Shown: positions 14,445-22,133 of the stretch, piece after piece | Layout of the letters: each line of letters opens with the position of its first letter | Numbering within the stretch: the first letter of the stretch is position 1 | From: Planctomycetia bacterium | GTDB taxonomy: Bacteria; Planctomycetota; Phycisphaerae; Phycisphaerales; SM1A02 | Reading direction: 5' to 3' | Assembly: GCA_009936695.1 (NCBI GenBank) | Contig: JAACEA010000045.1 | Coordinates: 1-23,769, forward strand | DNA: 23,769 bases | Position numbers and translations under genes: made by a program | Notes under the pieces: generated by a model | The model's input: the letters and a program-made list of their open reading frames with translations, nothing else | Told to the model about the DNA's origin: nothing | The model's database searches: none

Positions 14445-15578
14445 TCAGTCCGTCGAATCGTGATCCACCACGGTCGACGACTCCACTGCATCCCCGCACG
14501 CCGAGTCGTTGGAATGCTCGACCGCGGCCGCGGGCTCGATGCCGGGCGTTCCGGCCGGCCCCGACACCGCGTCGCGAGCCGCCTCGTTTCTCGCATGTCT
14601 CGCGAAGGCCGCCGCGACGAGCTGTCGGGTGAAACCCTCGTGGCCGGCGGGATCGAGCGAGAGGCAGATGTCGGCGGCCCCGTAGTCGGCGGGCGGATAG
14701 TAGATCCCGCAGTTCGCGTTGATCTCCAGCATGTAGGGCGTGCCGTCCTTCGCGACGCGGAGATCGCATCGGCCGAAACTCGCCGCCTTCAATGCGACGA
14801 AGAATCGGGCGCACTCGTCGCGAAGCCTCGCCGCGAGCACCGGATCCTTCACCGGAAACGACTTCAGCCCCTCGTAGATCACCCACTTGACGTCGGCGTG
14901 CTTGAACTCCTCGCCCTTCGGGAACTCGTACTGGGCGGGCGTGTAGGTGATCGGCCGGGCGGGGTCATCGGGATTCTCCGCCACCAGCACCGTGCACTCG
15001 ATCCCGTCGATGTACTCCTCGATCAGGGCCGCACCGTGCCGGGACATGATCTTCTTCGCCTGGACCCGGAGCCCCGCGGGGGTCCGAACCCGTGATCGAC
15101 GGCTGAGATCGACGCTCGCATAACTGCTGTAATGCTTCACGAAGAGCGGGAACCGGAGCGTCTCCGCGGCCCGCTCCACGTCTTCCGGGGTCGATGCCAC
15201 GACGTAGGCCGGGGTCGCGATGCCGAGCGCTGCGCACGCCTCCTTCATCTCGACCCGGGTCGGCTCGTAGCACTCGGACGTCGCGCCCGCGAACGGAACG
15301 CCGTGCTTCTCCAGCGTCTCGATGACCTCGATCCCGGGGATGTTCTGATCCGCCGCGCCGTCGCAGAGATTGAAGAAGAGATCGAATCCCTGCTTGATCA
15401 GTCGCTCGACCTGACGGACCGACCCCTTCTTCCCCTTCAGGGTGGCCACGTGCCATTCGGCCTCGGGCATGAAGGGACGCGGATCGCACGGCCAGTCGTC
15501 CTCGGGGAAGGGATCCGCATCGAGGTTCTGAGTCGTGAGAAGACAGATGCGCAGTGGTGGATCGTTCGAGTCCGTCAC
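14445..15578 (-). CDS. D-alanine-D-alanine-ligase-like ATP-grasp protein
   Basis: The 377-residue product has an N-terminal Rossmann-like domain (RICLLTTQNLD, then FDLFFNLCDGAADQNIPG, which matches the Ddl FNxxxG region). The central and C-terminal ATP-grasp lobes carry FPLFVKHYSS (ATP-binding lysine K148), LIEEYIDGIECTVLV, GRCDLRVAKDG (D272) and MLEINANCGIYYP (E285, N287). The metal-binding EINAN is a variant of the Ddl motif EVNTxPG, so the true amino-acid or peptide substrate is uncertain. The C-terminal 50 residues are low-complexity and may be disordered. A GTG at 15578 is the first plausible start; the frame continues to 15611 without a better one. It probably forms an operon with pyrE. 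Confidence 0.8.
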   Translation of the reverse strand: MTDSNDPPLRICLLTTQNLDADPFPEDDWPCDPRPFMPEAEWHVATLKGKKGSVRQVERLIKQGFDLFFNLCDGAADQNIPGIEVIETLEKHGVPFAGATSECYEPTRVEMKEACAALGIATPAYVVASTPEDVERAAETLRFPLFVKHYSSYASVDLSRRSRVRTPAGLRVQAKKIMSRHGAALIEEYIDGIECTVLVAENPDDPARPITYTPAQYEFPKGEEFKHADVKWVIYEGLKSFPVKDPVLAARLRDECARFFVALKAASFGRCDLRVAKDGTPYMLEINANCGIYYPPADYGAADICLSLDPAGHEGFTRQLVAAAFARHARNEAARDAVSGPAGTPGIEPAAAVEHSNDSACGDAVESSTVVDHDSTD

Positions 15579-15776
15579 GCGGCGGATGCTAGCACAAGCC
15601 GATGTCCGCACCGATGAACGAGGGTCGCCGGTGCAGTCATCCGAGGTCGGGGCCTCGCTCCCGATCGACGGTCCCGCCGCGATGGTGACGGCGAGGGCGC
15701 ACGCCCGACGGATGGGGGAATCACCCCGTCTTCGGAAACTTCACCTCCCGGGCCTTTTGACTCGCGTAGACTCCGC

Positions 15777-15825
15777 GATCGGCGTCGGGCTCGCACCGAT
15801 CGATTCAGTTCGATCGACGCCGATC
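15777..15825 (+). promoter_or_regulatory. Nested inverted repeat in the leader of the Rrf2-type gene
   Basis: Outer arms GATCGGCGTCG (15777-15787) and CGACGCCGATC (15815-15825) are perfect 11-base complements. An inner pair CGATCGA (15797-15803) and TCGATCG (15810-15816) overlaps the right outer arm, so two alternative hairpins compete. The right arm ends directly before the AGGAG ribosome site (15826-15830). It could be an operator for autoregulation or an RNA switch controlling translation. Confidence 0.45.
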
Positions 15826-15836
15826 AGGAGCGGGGC

Positions 15837-16334
15837 ATGTACACAAGACAGACCGAGACCGCGATCGCCGCGGCCTCCCGACTTGCCGAGGTCTACGACG
15901 GTGGGACGACGAGACTCTCGGTCACCGAAATCGCCGAGTCGCGGAACCTCCAGCGTCCGTTCCTCGCAAAGATCCTCACCGTGCTCTCCCAGGCGGGGAT
16001 CGTGGGTGGTGTTCCCGGCCCGGGTGGAGGGTTCACGCTCGCCAAGCCGCCCCGCGAGATCCGGATCTACGACATCTATCGGCTGTTCGAAACGGAGAAC
16101 GCCTCCCACATCTGCCCGTTCGGCGGCGGCGTCTGCGGACAGGGCGACCCGTGCCCGCTGCACGCCGAGCTCGTCGATGTGCAGAACGCCGTCGATCAGC
16201 TGTTGTATGAAACCACGCTGGAACGATTCGAAGGGGTGAGTCCGACCGCGCGGGGGCCGGTGGAGGATGAACAGCCGGCCCCGGCCGGTCGTCGTCGTCC
16301 CTTCCGCCCTGACACCGGGCGGCCGCGTAACTGA
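15837..16334 (+). CDS. Rrf2-family regulator with candidate Fe-S cysteines
   Basis: The 165-residue product has the Rrf2 winged helix: helix-turn-helix at about 27-52 (LSVTEIAESRNLQRPFLAKIL), then the wing with VPGPGGGFTLAKPP (59-72). The C-terminal part has three cysteines, C93, C100 and C106 (C-x6-C-x5-C), close to the cluster-binding arrays of IscR (x5/x5) and NsrR (x7/x5). It may therefore sense iron-sulphur state, oxidants or nitric oxide through a cluster. The tail after about 130 is basic and proline-rich, longer than most Rrf2 proteins. ATG 15837 is supported by AGGAG seven bases upstream. It converges with the ZIP transporter gene, 39 bases away. Confidence 0.88.
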   Translation: MYTRQTETAIAAASRLAEVYDGGTTRLSVTEIAESRNLQRPFLAKILTVLSQAGIVGGVPGPGGGFTLAKPPREIRIYDIYRLFETENASHICPFGGGVCGQGDPCPLHAELVDVQNAVDQLLYETTLERFEGVSPTARGPVEDEQPAPAGRRRPFRPDTGRPRN

Positions 16335-16373
16335 GCAGCAGAGCATGGCGACGCCGGCGAAGTCCCCTCCACG

Positions 16374-17177
16374 TCACATCCAGATCGCGACCAGTGCCAT
16401 GACCGCGGCGCCGATGAACGCACAGGCGTACCGTCCGTGACGATCCGCCTCGACCGGGAAGAACTCCTCCCGGACGATGTCGAGGGCCGCGATGTAGATG
16501 AAGGTCCCCGCCGCGATCGCCTTGAACCAGGCCGTCACGACGTGCATGCTCCCCGCGTCGAACGCCAGATCCGCGAAGAGCCCGAGCAGGACACCGGTGC
16601 TCGTCGAAGCGGCGAAGATCAGCAGCGCCGGCAAGGCCCGACGAAAGGGCACGCCGGCTCGCTGGAAGGTGGTGCCGAGCGCGAAGCCCGCGGATCCCTT
16701 GTGTGCGAGGATCGCGATCAGCAGCACGAGGAACGACGACTGTGCCTCGTCGGTCCCCAATGCCACGCCGGCGATCAGGGAGTGAATCGAAAGCGTCACC
16801 AGGAGCAGGTACGGCGTCGCGGTGGATCCGGATGCAGCATTGACGAATGCATCGGCCTCCGGGTCTCCGGTCGAGATCCCCTCCACCGAGCCGGCCCTCG
16901 GCACGACCCGCTCGACCGCCAGGACCAGCAGGAACGCGGCGGTCGCGATCGCGTAGGCGATCGGATAGTCGAGATCGGGGTGGATCTCCGCGAAGTCACC
17001 CACCGCGTCGCCCAGCAGGTGGATCAGACCCGCCGCCAGCAGGACGCCGCCCGCGAACGCGTTTCCCCGCGACATCGCGCCGGCCGAGACCCGGGTCCGC
17101 ATCACCAGCGGAAGCACCGCTCCCCCACCCCCGACGATGAAGATCACGATGATCGCGATGATCTGAATGGTGGTCAC
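16374..17177 (-). CDS. ZIP-family divalent metal transporter
   Basis: The 267-residue product has about eight hydrophobic segments. The ZIP signature helices are present: HSLIAGVALG in the fourth (H132) and AHKGSAGFALG in the fifth (H159). A variable loop between helices 3 and 4 (about 91-120) is acidic, not histidine-rich. The HKG form in the fifth helix resembles the ZIP1-3 (ZIPII) subgroup more than the bacterial ZupT form with HEG. It should import zinc, or iron or manganese, across the inner membrane. The GTG at 17177 begins right before the first helix; the longer upstream frame covers the region of the next gene's leader and is rejected. No strong ribosome site is seen. Confidence 0.88.
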   Translation of the reverse strand: MTTIQIIAIIVIFIVGGGGAVLPLVMRTRVSAGAMSRGNAFAGGVLLAAGLIHLLGDAVGDFAEIHPDLDYPIAYAIATAAFLLVLAVERVVPRAGSVEGISTGDPEADAFVNAASGSTATPYLLLVTLSIHSLIAGVALGTDEAQSSFLVLLIAILAHKGSAGFALGTTFQRAGVPFRRALPALLIFAASTSTGVLLGLFADLAFDAGSMHVVTAWFKAIAAGTFIYIAALDIVREEFFPVEADRHGRYACAFIGAAVMALVAIWM

Positions 17178-17329
17178 GAACGGATCCCCAGGGCGGATGA
17201 ACGACGGGGTCGCCGATTCACACCGAATCGGACCGCGGCGAAGGTACGCTATCGCGAGGTCCGTCGTTGGTGCAACGGAAGGCACTCCGAAACGGAAGCC
17301 CCGTCCACATGCCGAGCGAGTCCCCTCTC

Positions 17330-18436
17330 ATGAAGATCACCCGCATCCTCGTTCATCAGGTCGACCTCCCGCTTCACGAGGGGCGGTACAGCTGGTCGGG
17401 CGGAAAGTCGGTCGACGTCTTCGATGCGACGATCGTCCGCATCGAGACCGACACCGGACTGGCGGGGGTCGGCGAAGTGACGCCGCTCGGTCCGGTCTAT
17501 CTCCCGTCCTACGCGACCGGCGCGCGCACCGGCATCGCCGAGGTGGCGCCGGCGTTGATCGGCCTCGACCCCCGGGAGACGGACGTGATCGGTCGGGCGA
17601 TGGATGCCCGCCTCAAGGGACATCCCTACGTGAAGAGCGCCATCGACATGGCGTGCTGGGATCTGCTCGGAAAGGACGCCGGACTGCCGCTCGCCACCCT
17701 CCTCGGGGGCCGCAACGGCGATGACTTCGTCCTCTATCGCGCGATCTCCAAACGCGAGCCGGCCGAGATGGCCGCGAACCTCCGAGGGTACCGGGACGAG
17801 GGATACCGCCGATTCCAGCTGAAGGTCGGAAGCGACGTGGAGACGGACATCGCCCGCATCCATGCCTGCGCGGACGCGGTCGAACCGGGCGACATCCTGG
17901 TCGCCGATGCGAACACCGGCTGGCTGCCCCACGAGGCGGCTCGGGTGGTGCGTGCGGTCGAGGATCGCGACGTCTACATCGAGCAGCCATGCCGGACCTA
18001 CGAGGAGTGCCTCTCGATCCGTCGCCGGACCAGCCACCCCTTCGTGATGGACGAGTCGATCGAGGACCTCGACAGCCTGGTCCGGGCGCTTCGAGACGAC
18101 GCGATGGACGTCGTGAACATCAAGATCGGAAAGTTCGGCGGACTCACCAGGGCCCGACAGGCCCGGGATCTCTGCGTCGCCCGCGGCATCGCGATGACCA
18201 TCGAGGATGCCTGGGGAAGCGACGTCGTCACCGCGGCGATCGCCCACCTCGCCCACAGCACCCCGACCGATCTCCTCTTCACGGCCACGGACTTCAACTC
18301 CTACGTCACGGTCTCGACCGCCGAGGGGGCCCCGCAGCGGCGGGACGGCCGGATGTCGGCCCCGACCGGCCCGGGCCTCGGGATCGAACCTCGGATGGAA
18401 ATCCTCGGAGACCCGGTGGTCGACATCGATCGTTGA
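17330..18436 (+). CDS. Enolase-superfamily enzyme, likely cis-3-hydroxy-L-proline dehydratase
   Basis: The 368-residue product belongs to the mandelate racemase/muconate lactonising group. N-terminal capping domain: RYSWSGGKSVDVFDATIV and VGEVTPLGPVYLPSYATG. Barrel: catalytic K165 (RRFQLKVG) and K265 (NIKIGKFGG), with metal ligands D193 (VADANTGW), E218 (YIEQP) and D241/E242 (VMDES). The paired lysines and the capping-loop sequence RYSW...LPSYA match cis-3-hydroxy-L-proline dehydratases as I recall them; hydroxyproline-betaine epimerases are the nearest alternative. The start MKITRIL (17330) fits the family; an ATG at 17309 would add seven residues. No hydroxyproline-catabolism neighbours are visible. 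YaaA follows after 59 bases. Confidence 0.85.
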   Translation: MKITRILVHQVDLPLHEGRYSWSGGKSVDVFDATIVRIETDTGLAGVGEVTPLGPVYLPSYATGARTGIAEVAPALIGLDPRETDVIGRAMDARLKGHPYVKSAIDMACWDLLGKDAGLPLATLLGGRNGDDFVLYRAISKREPAEMAANLRGYRDEGYRRFQLKVGSDVETDIARIHACADAVEPGDILVADANTGWLPHEAARVVRAVEDRDVYIEQPCRTYEECLSIRRRTSHPFVMDESIEDLDSLVRALRDDAMDVVNIKIGKFGGLTRARQARDLCVARGIAMTIEDAWGSDVVTAAIAHLAHSTPTDLLFTATDFNSYVTVSTAEGAPQRRDGRMSAPTGPGLGIEPRMEILGDPVVDIDR

Positions 18437-18495
18437 GTCGACCCGTGCTCCCGACCACTCGGGCGATTCGCCTCCGAACGCGCTAGAGTGTCGCC

Positions 18496-19305
18496 ATGCC
18501 AGGATTCACCGCCGTACTGTCGCCCGCCAAGTCGCTCGAGATGGACGCCCCTCCGATCCCCGGGGGACTCGAACCGAGCACGCCGCGGTTCGCGACGCAG
18601 ACCCGGGCGCTCGCCGAGACGCTCGAAGCCCACACCGCGCCGCAGCTCGAGCGGATGATGTCGATCTCGAAACCGCTCGCGGCCCTGAACCACGATCGCT
18701 GGCAGTCGTTCGGCACGCGCGGGAATCCGCGTGGCCCGGCGGCGTTGTGCTTTCGAGGCGACGTGTACCAGGGCCTCGAGGCATGGACGATGAAGAAAGG
18801 CGCCCTCGCCTGGGCGCAGGATCACGTCCGCATCCTGAGCGGCCTCTACGGACTGCTGCGGCCGCTGGATCGAATCCAACCGTATCGACTCGAGATGGGA
18901 ACCCGGCTGAAGACCGAGGCCGCCTCGAATCTCTATGACTTCTGGGGCGACCGGATCGGCAAGGCGTTGAAGAAGGACATGGCCGACAACGGTTCCGAGA
19001 CGCTCGTGAACCTCGCCAGCGACGAATACGCGAAGGCCGCCCGACTCGAGACGCTCGGCGTTCCGATCATCTCGACGAAGTTCCTCCAGCTCGACGGCGG
19101 CAAGGCGAAGTTCATGGCGTTCTACGCAAAGCAGTCCCGCGGCCTGATGGCTCGCTGGATGGCGGATCACCGACCGAAGACGATCGCCGCGCTTCGCAAG
19201 TTCGACGCCGAAGGCTACTCGCTGGCGGACGAAAGCACGGCCGACACCCTGATCTTCGTCCGGCCGAAGCCCCTGCCGATCGCCCAGCGTCGGAAGACCG
19301 GCTGA
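18496..19305 (+). CDS. yaaA: Peroxide stress protein YaaA (UPF0246 family)
   Basis: The 269-residue product carries the YaaA family blocks: LSPAKSLEMD (8-17), CFRGDVYQGLEA (85-96), RILSGLYGLLRPLD (112-125), EMGTRLKT (133-140), NLYDFWGD (145-152) and NLASDEYAKA further on. In E. coli YaaA lowers intracellular free iron and oxidative DNA damage during peroxide stress; it binds DNA in vitro. The length is slightly above the usual 255-260. It is cytoplasmic. The start ATG at 18496 matches the family N-terminus. The convergent PhoD-like gene ends 33 bases downstream; a weak GTGGC/GCCAC repeat lies between. Confidence 0.93.
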   Translation: MPGFTAVLSPAKSLEMDAPPIPGGLEPSTPRFATQTRALAETLEAHTAPQLERMMSISKPLAALNHDRWQSFGTRGNPRGPAALCFRGDVYQGLEAWTMKKGALAWAQDHVRILSGLYGLLRPLDRIQPYRLEMGTRLKTEAASNLYDFWGDRIGKALKKDMADNGSETLVNLASDEYAKAARLETLGVPIISTKFLQLDGGKAKFMAFYAKQSRGLMARWMADHRPKTIAALRKFDAEGYSLADESTADTLIFVRPKPLPIAQRRKTG

Positions 19306-19338
19306 CCCGACGGTGGCACCGACGGCGCCACGACGGAC

Positions 19339-20631
19339 TCAAGGATCCGCGGGCGACCGTTCGACCCGGGTCGTGTGAAGGTCCTCACCCGAGGCGTTGC
19401 GAATGCGGAGCGACATCGATGCCGTGCCGCCCTCGACCGCGGCATCGACCACCAGAAAACTGTTGATCTCGCCGACGCTGAACACCAGGCCAGGGTGCGG
19501 TGGATTCGCGGCGGCGATCAGCTTCTCGTGGATCGGACTGGTGACGAACTCCATCAGGTCGTGATCGAGCCGGTCGCCGGTGTCGTGACGAATGACCCGC
19601 GACCAGTGGACGTCGCCGCTCACGAGGACCACGCCCGCGTCCCCGACCCGCCCGATCAGTTCGACGAGCCGGTCGTACTCCTTCGGATAGGCACCCCAGC
19701 AGTCGGTCTTGAAGGGTCGAACCGATCCGTTGAAGACCATTCCGCACGCGAGAATCCGGAACGGGGCGGTGGAGGCCGCGAGCGAACGCTCCAGCCATGC
19801 CCACTGCCGACGACCGAGCAACGTCGGATCGTCCGATTCGCCCTCGGTTCGCGCGAACCACCGCGCGTCGAGCAGGAAGACCTCGACCGGCCCCTGGCGA
19901 AAGCTCGTGTAGATGCCTTCGCCGGCTTCCCCGAAGCTCGGATTCGGCCGGTGCTCCATCACCGCACGACGACTGTTCTCCTTGCCCGCCAGATTGCCAT
20001 CGGTGTCGTTCCGACCGAAGTCGTGGTCGTCCCAGGTCGAGTAGAGCGGAACGTGGGCGACGAGATCCGCGAAGGCGGGAACGCCGGCGAAGTCGCGATA
20101 CCGGGATCGCTGCCGCACGAGATCCGTGGTGTCGATGTAGGGCGTGTCACCGAGAAGGACGAGTGCCGACGGATCGTCCGCCTCGATCCGTCGCCAGACC
20201 GTCGAGGATCCCGCCTTCTCGTCGGCGCAGGAGCCGAAGACGATTCGACACCTCGCGTCCGGGACGGGTCGCGTCTCGAACCACCATGAATCGTTCGACG
20301 CACCATCCACCGTATAGAGGTAGCGGGTCGCCGGCTCGAGATCGACGATTTCGAGGATCCCGGCGCCGTCCGTCTCCGCAGGGCAGGCCAGCAGGCATCG
20401 ACGAACCGGCGTCCCCGAGGAATCCGCGAGTCCGATGACCACCACGCCGGGCTCGGCGCGTCGACAGGCGATCCGCACCGACGTCGCGGTCAGATCACCG
20501 AGGACCGGCCCGGAGGTCTCGACGACTTCGGTGGTCGAGACCGAATCGATGCCGGCATCCACCGCCGGAATCGCGACGACGCCCGCGAGGAGCACGGCGA
20601 GGAACGGAATCGAACGGGGTGGACGTGTCAT
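19339..20631 (-). CDS. PhoD-like alkaline phosphatase/phosphodiesterase
   Basis: The 430-residue product has a signal peptide (about 1-26). A short Ig-like N-terminal domain of the PhoD type follows, then the catalytic domain with GSCAD (133-137), GDTPYID (161-167), WDDHDFG (200-206) and SGDVHW (338-343). These metal-ligand blocks are those of the PhoD family, whose members hydrolyse phosphate mono- and diesters using iron and calcium. It acts outside the cytoplasm; the leader has no clear twin-arginine motif in front of the hydrophobic core (TRPPRS), so Sec export is likely. Start ATG 20631, no clear ribosome site. It lies downstream of the DUF1501 gene with a gap of about 40 bases in the same direction. 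Confidence 0.9.
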   Translation of the reverse strand: MTRPPRSIPFLAVLLAGVVAIPAVDAGIDSVSTTEVVETSGPVLGDLTATSVRIACRRAEPGVVVIGLADSSGTPVRRCLLACPAETDGAGILEIVDLEPATRYLYTVDGASNDSWWFETRPVPDARCRIVFGSCADEKAGSSTVWRRIEADDPSALVLLGDTPYIDTTDLVRQRSRYRDFAGVPAFADLVAHVPLYSTWDDHDFGRNDTDGNLAGKENSRRAVMEHRPNPSFGEAGEGIYTSFRQGPVEVFLLDARWFARTEGESDDPTLLGRRQWAWLERSLAASTAPFRILACGMVFNGSVRPFKTDCWGAYPKEYDRLVELIGRVGDAGVVLVSGDVHWSRVIRHDTGDRLDHDLMEFVTSPIHEKLIAAANPPHPGLVFSVGEINSFLVVDAAVEGGTASMSLRIRNASGEDLHTTRVERSPADP

Positions 20632-20672
20632 GCGGTCACGGTACGTCGAGCGAACGCCCGCTGCGACCCGGC

Positions 20673-22130
20673 TCAGACCAGCAGGTCGCGAACGACCCGG
20701 CCGTGGACGTCGGTGAGCCGGAAGTCGCGGCCCTGGTGATGATGCGTGAGTCGCTCGTGATCGAGCCCCATCTGGTGCAGCAGCGTCGCCTGCAGGTCGT
20801 GGACGTGCACCGGGTTCTCGACCACGTTGTACCCCAGCTCGTCCGTGCGACCGTGGACCACACCGGGCTTGACGCCGCCCCCCGCCATCCACATCGTGAA
20901 ACAGCGGGGGTGATGATCACGCCCGTAGTCGGTCGGGGTCAGCGCGCCTTGCGAGTAGTTCGTGCGACCGAACTCCCCACCCCACACGACCAGCGTGTCC
21001 TCCAGCAGGCCGCGACGCTTGAGATCCGTGACCAGGGCCGCCGATGCCTGATCCGTCTCCCGCGCCTGCACGCGGATCCCCGCGGGGAGGCCGCCGTGCT
21101 GGTCCCAGCCCTGGTGATAGAGCTGGATGAATCGCACGTCGCGCTCTGCGAGCCGACGCGCGAGCAGGCAGTTGGCGGCGTAGGTGCCCGGAACCCGGGC
21201 ATCCTCGCCGTAGAGTTCGAAGGTCGCGTCGGGCTCCTCCGCGAGATCGGTGACTTCGGGAACCGACATCTGCATGCGGTAGGCCAGCTCGTACTGGGCC
21301 AGTCGGGAGTGGATCTCGGGATCCTGCGACTGCGCGTGCTGGGACGCGTCGAGCCCGGCGATGCGATCGAGCATCCGCCGCCGACGAGCACGGTCGACGC
21401 CCTCGGGGTTCGCGAGATAGAGGACCGGATCCCGACCCGCCCGCATCTGCACGCCCTGGAGTCGACTCTCGAGGAAGCCGCTTCCCCAGAGCCGCGAGTA
21501 GAGCGGCTGCCCACCCTTGTCCTTGGTCACCAGCACGACGAACGCCGGCAGATCCCGGTTCTCGGTACCGAGGCCGTAGCTGACCCACGCCCCCATCGAC
21601 GGTCGCCCCGCGAGCTCCGACCCGGTCTGCAGGAAGGTGATCGCGGGATCGTGGTTGATCGCCTCGGTCTGCATCGATCGAATGAAGCAGAGGTCATCGA
21701 CGATCGCCGCGGTCCGAGGCAGGAGTTCGCTCACCCACATCCCGCATTCACCGTGCCGCTCAAACTTGAACTGCGCGCCGGCCATCGGCAGCGTCGCCTG
21801 ATTGCCCGACATTCCCGTGAGCCGCTGCCCCTGCCGGACCGATTCGGGCAGTTCCTCGCCGTTGCGGTCCTGAAGCGCCGGCTTGTGGTCGAAGAGATCG
21901 AGCTGCGACGGCCCCCCGCTCTGGAAGAGATAGATGATCCGCTTCGCCCGCGGCGCGAAGTGCGGCGCCATGCGGGCGATGGAACGTGCCGCCTCGTCCG
22001 CCGGACCCACCCGGCCGTACCCGAGCGAGGCCAGCGCCATCGCGCCCACCCCCGCGGAGGCACGGGAGAGGAAGTGACGTCGCGTCTGCTGCAGGATGTC
22101 CGCTTCAGGTGTCCTCATGGCGTCATGCAT
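20673..22130 (-). CDS. DUF1501 (sulfatase-like fold) exported protein
   Basis: The 485-residue product has a twin-arginine-like signal (TRRHFLSRA, about 16-24, followed by AGVGAMALASLGYG). The DUF1501 domain fills the rest, with blocks IYLFQSGGPSQLDLFDHKP, NHDPAITFLQTGS, SMGAWVSYGLG, LYHQGWDQHGG and VVWGGEFGRTNYSQG. DUF1501 is structurally related to the alkaline phosphatase/sulfatase superfamily and is greatly expanded in planctomycetes; its role is not established. It is normally paired with a DUF1549/DUF1553 gene, as here, where the upstream stop lies three bases before this start. An internal in-frame ATG at 22118 is an alternative start. Confidence 0.92.
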   Translation of the reverse strand: MHDAMRTPEADILQQTRRHFLSRASAGVGAMALASLGYGRVGPADEAARSIARMAPHFAPRAKRIIYLFQSGGPSQLDLFDHKPALQDRNGEELPESVRQGQRLTGMSGNQATLPMAGAQFKFERHGECGMWVSELLPRTAAIVDDLCFIRSMQTEAINHDPAITFLQTGSELAGRPSMGAWVSYGLGTENRDLPAFVVLVTKDKGGQPLYSRLWGSGFLESRLQGVQMRAGRDPVLYLANPEGVDRARRRRMLDRIAGLDASQHAQSQDPEIHSRLAQYELAYRMQMSVPEVTDLAEEPDATFELYGEDARVPGTYAANCLLARRLAERDVRFIQLYHQGWDQHGGLPAGIRVQARETDQASAALVTDLKRRGLLEDTLVVWGGEFGRTNYSQGALTPTDYGRDHHPRCFTMWMAGGGVKPGVVHGRTDELGYNVVENPVHVHDLQATLLHQMGLDHERLTHHHQGRDFRLTDVHGRVVRDLLV

Positions 22131-22133
22131 CTC

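Noticed and set aside
12808..14463. Forward ORF of 551 codons across the esterase and pyrE genes
   Set aside because: It spans two well-supported leftward genes and their gap and shows no domain.
17230..17330. Possible tRNA-like stretch before the enolase-superfamily gene
   Set aside because: No cloverleaf stems or TTCGA-type T-loop could be drawn; it is an ordinary leader.
19313..19331. GTGGC/GCCAC repeat between yaaA and the PhoD-like gene
   Set aside because: The arms are only five bases with no T-run, too weak to call a terminator.
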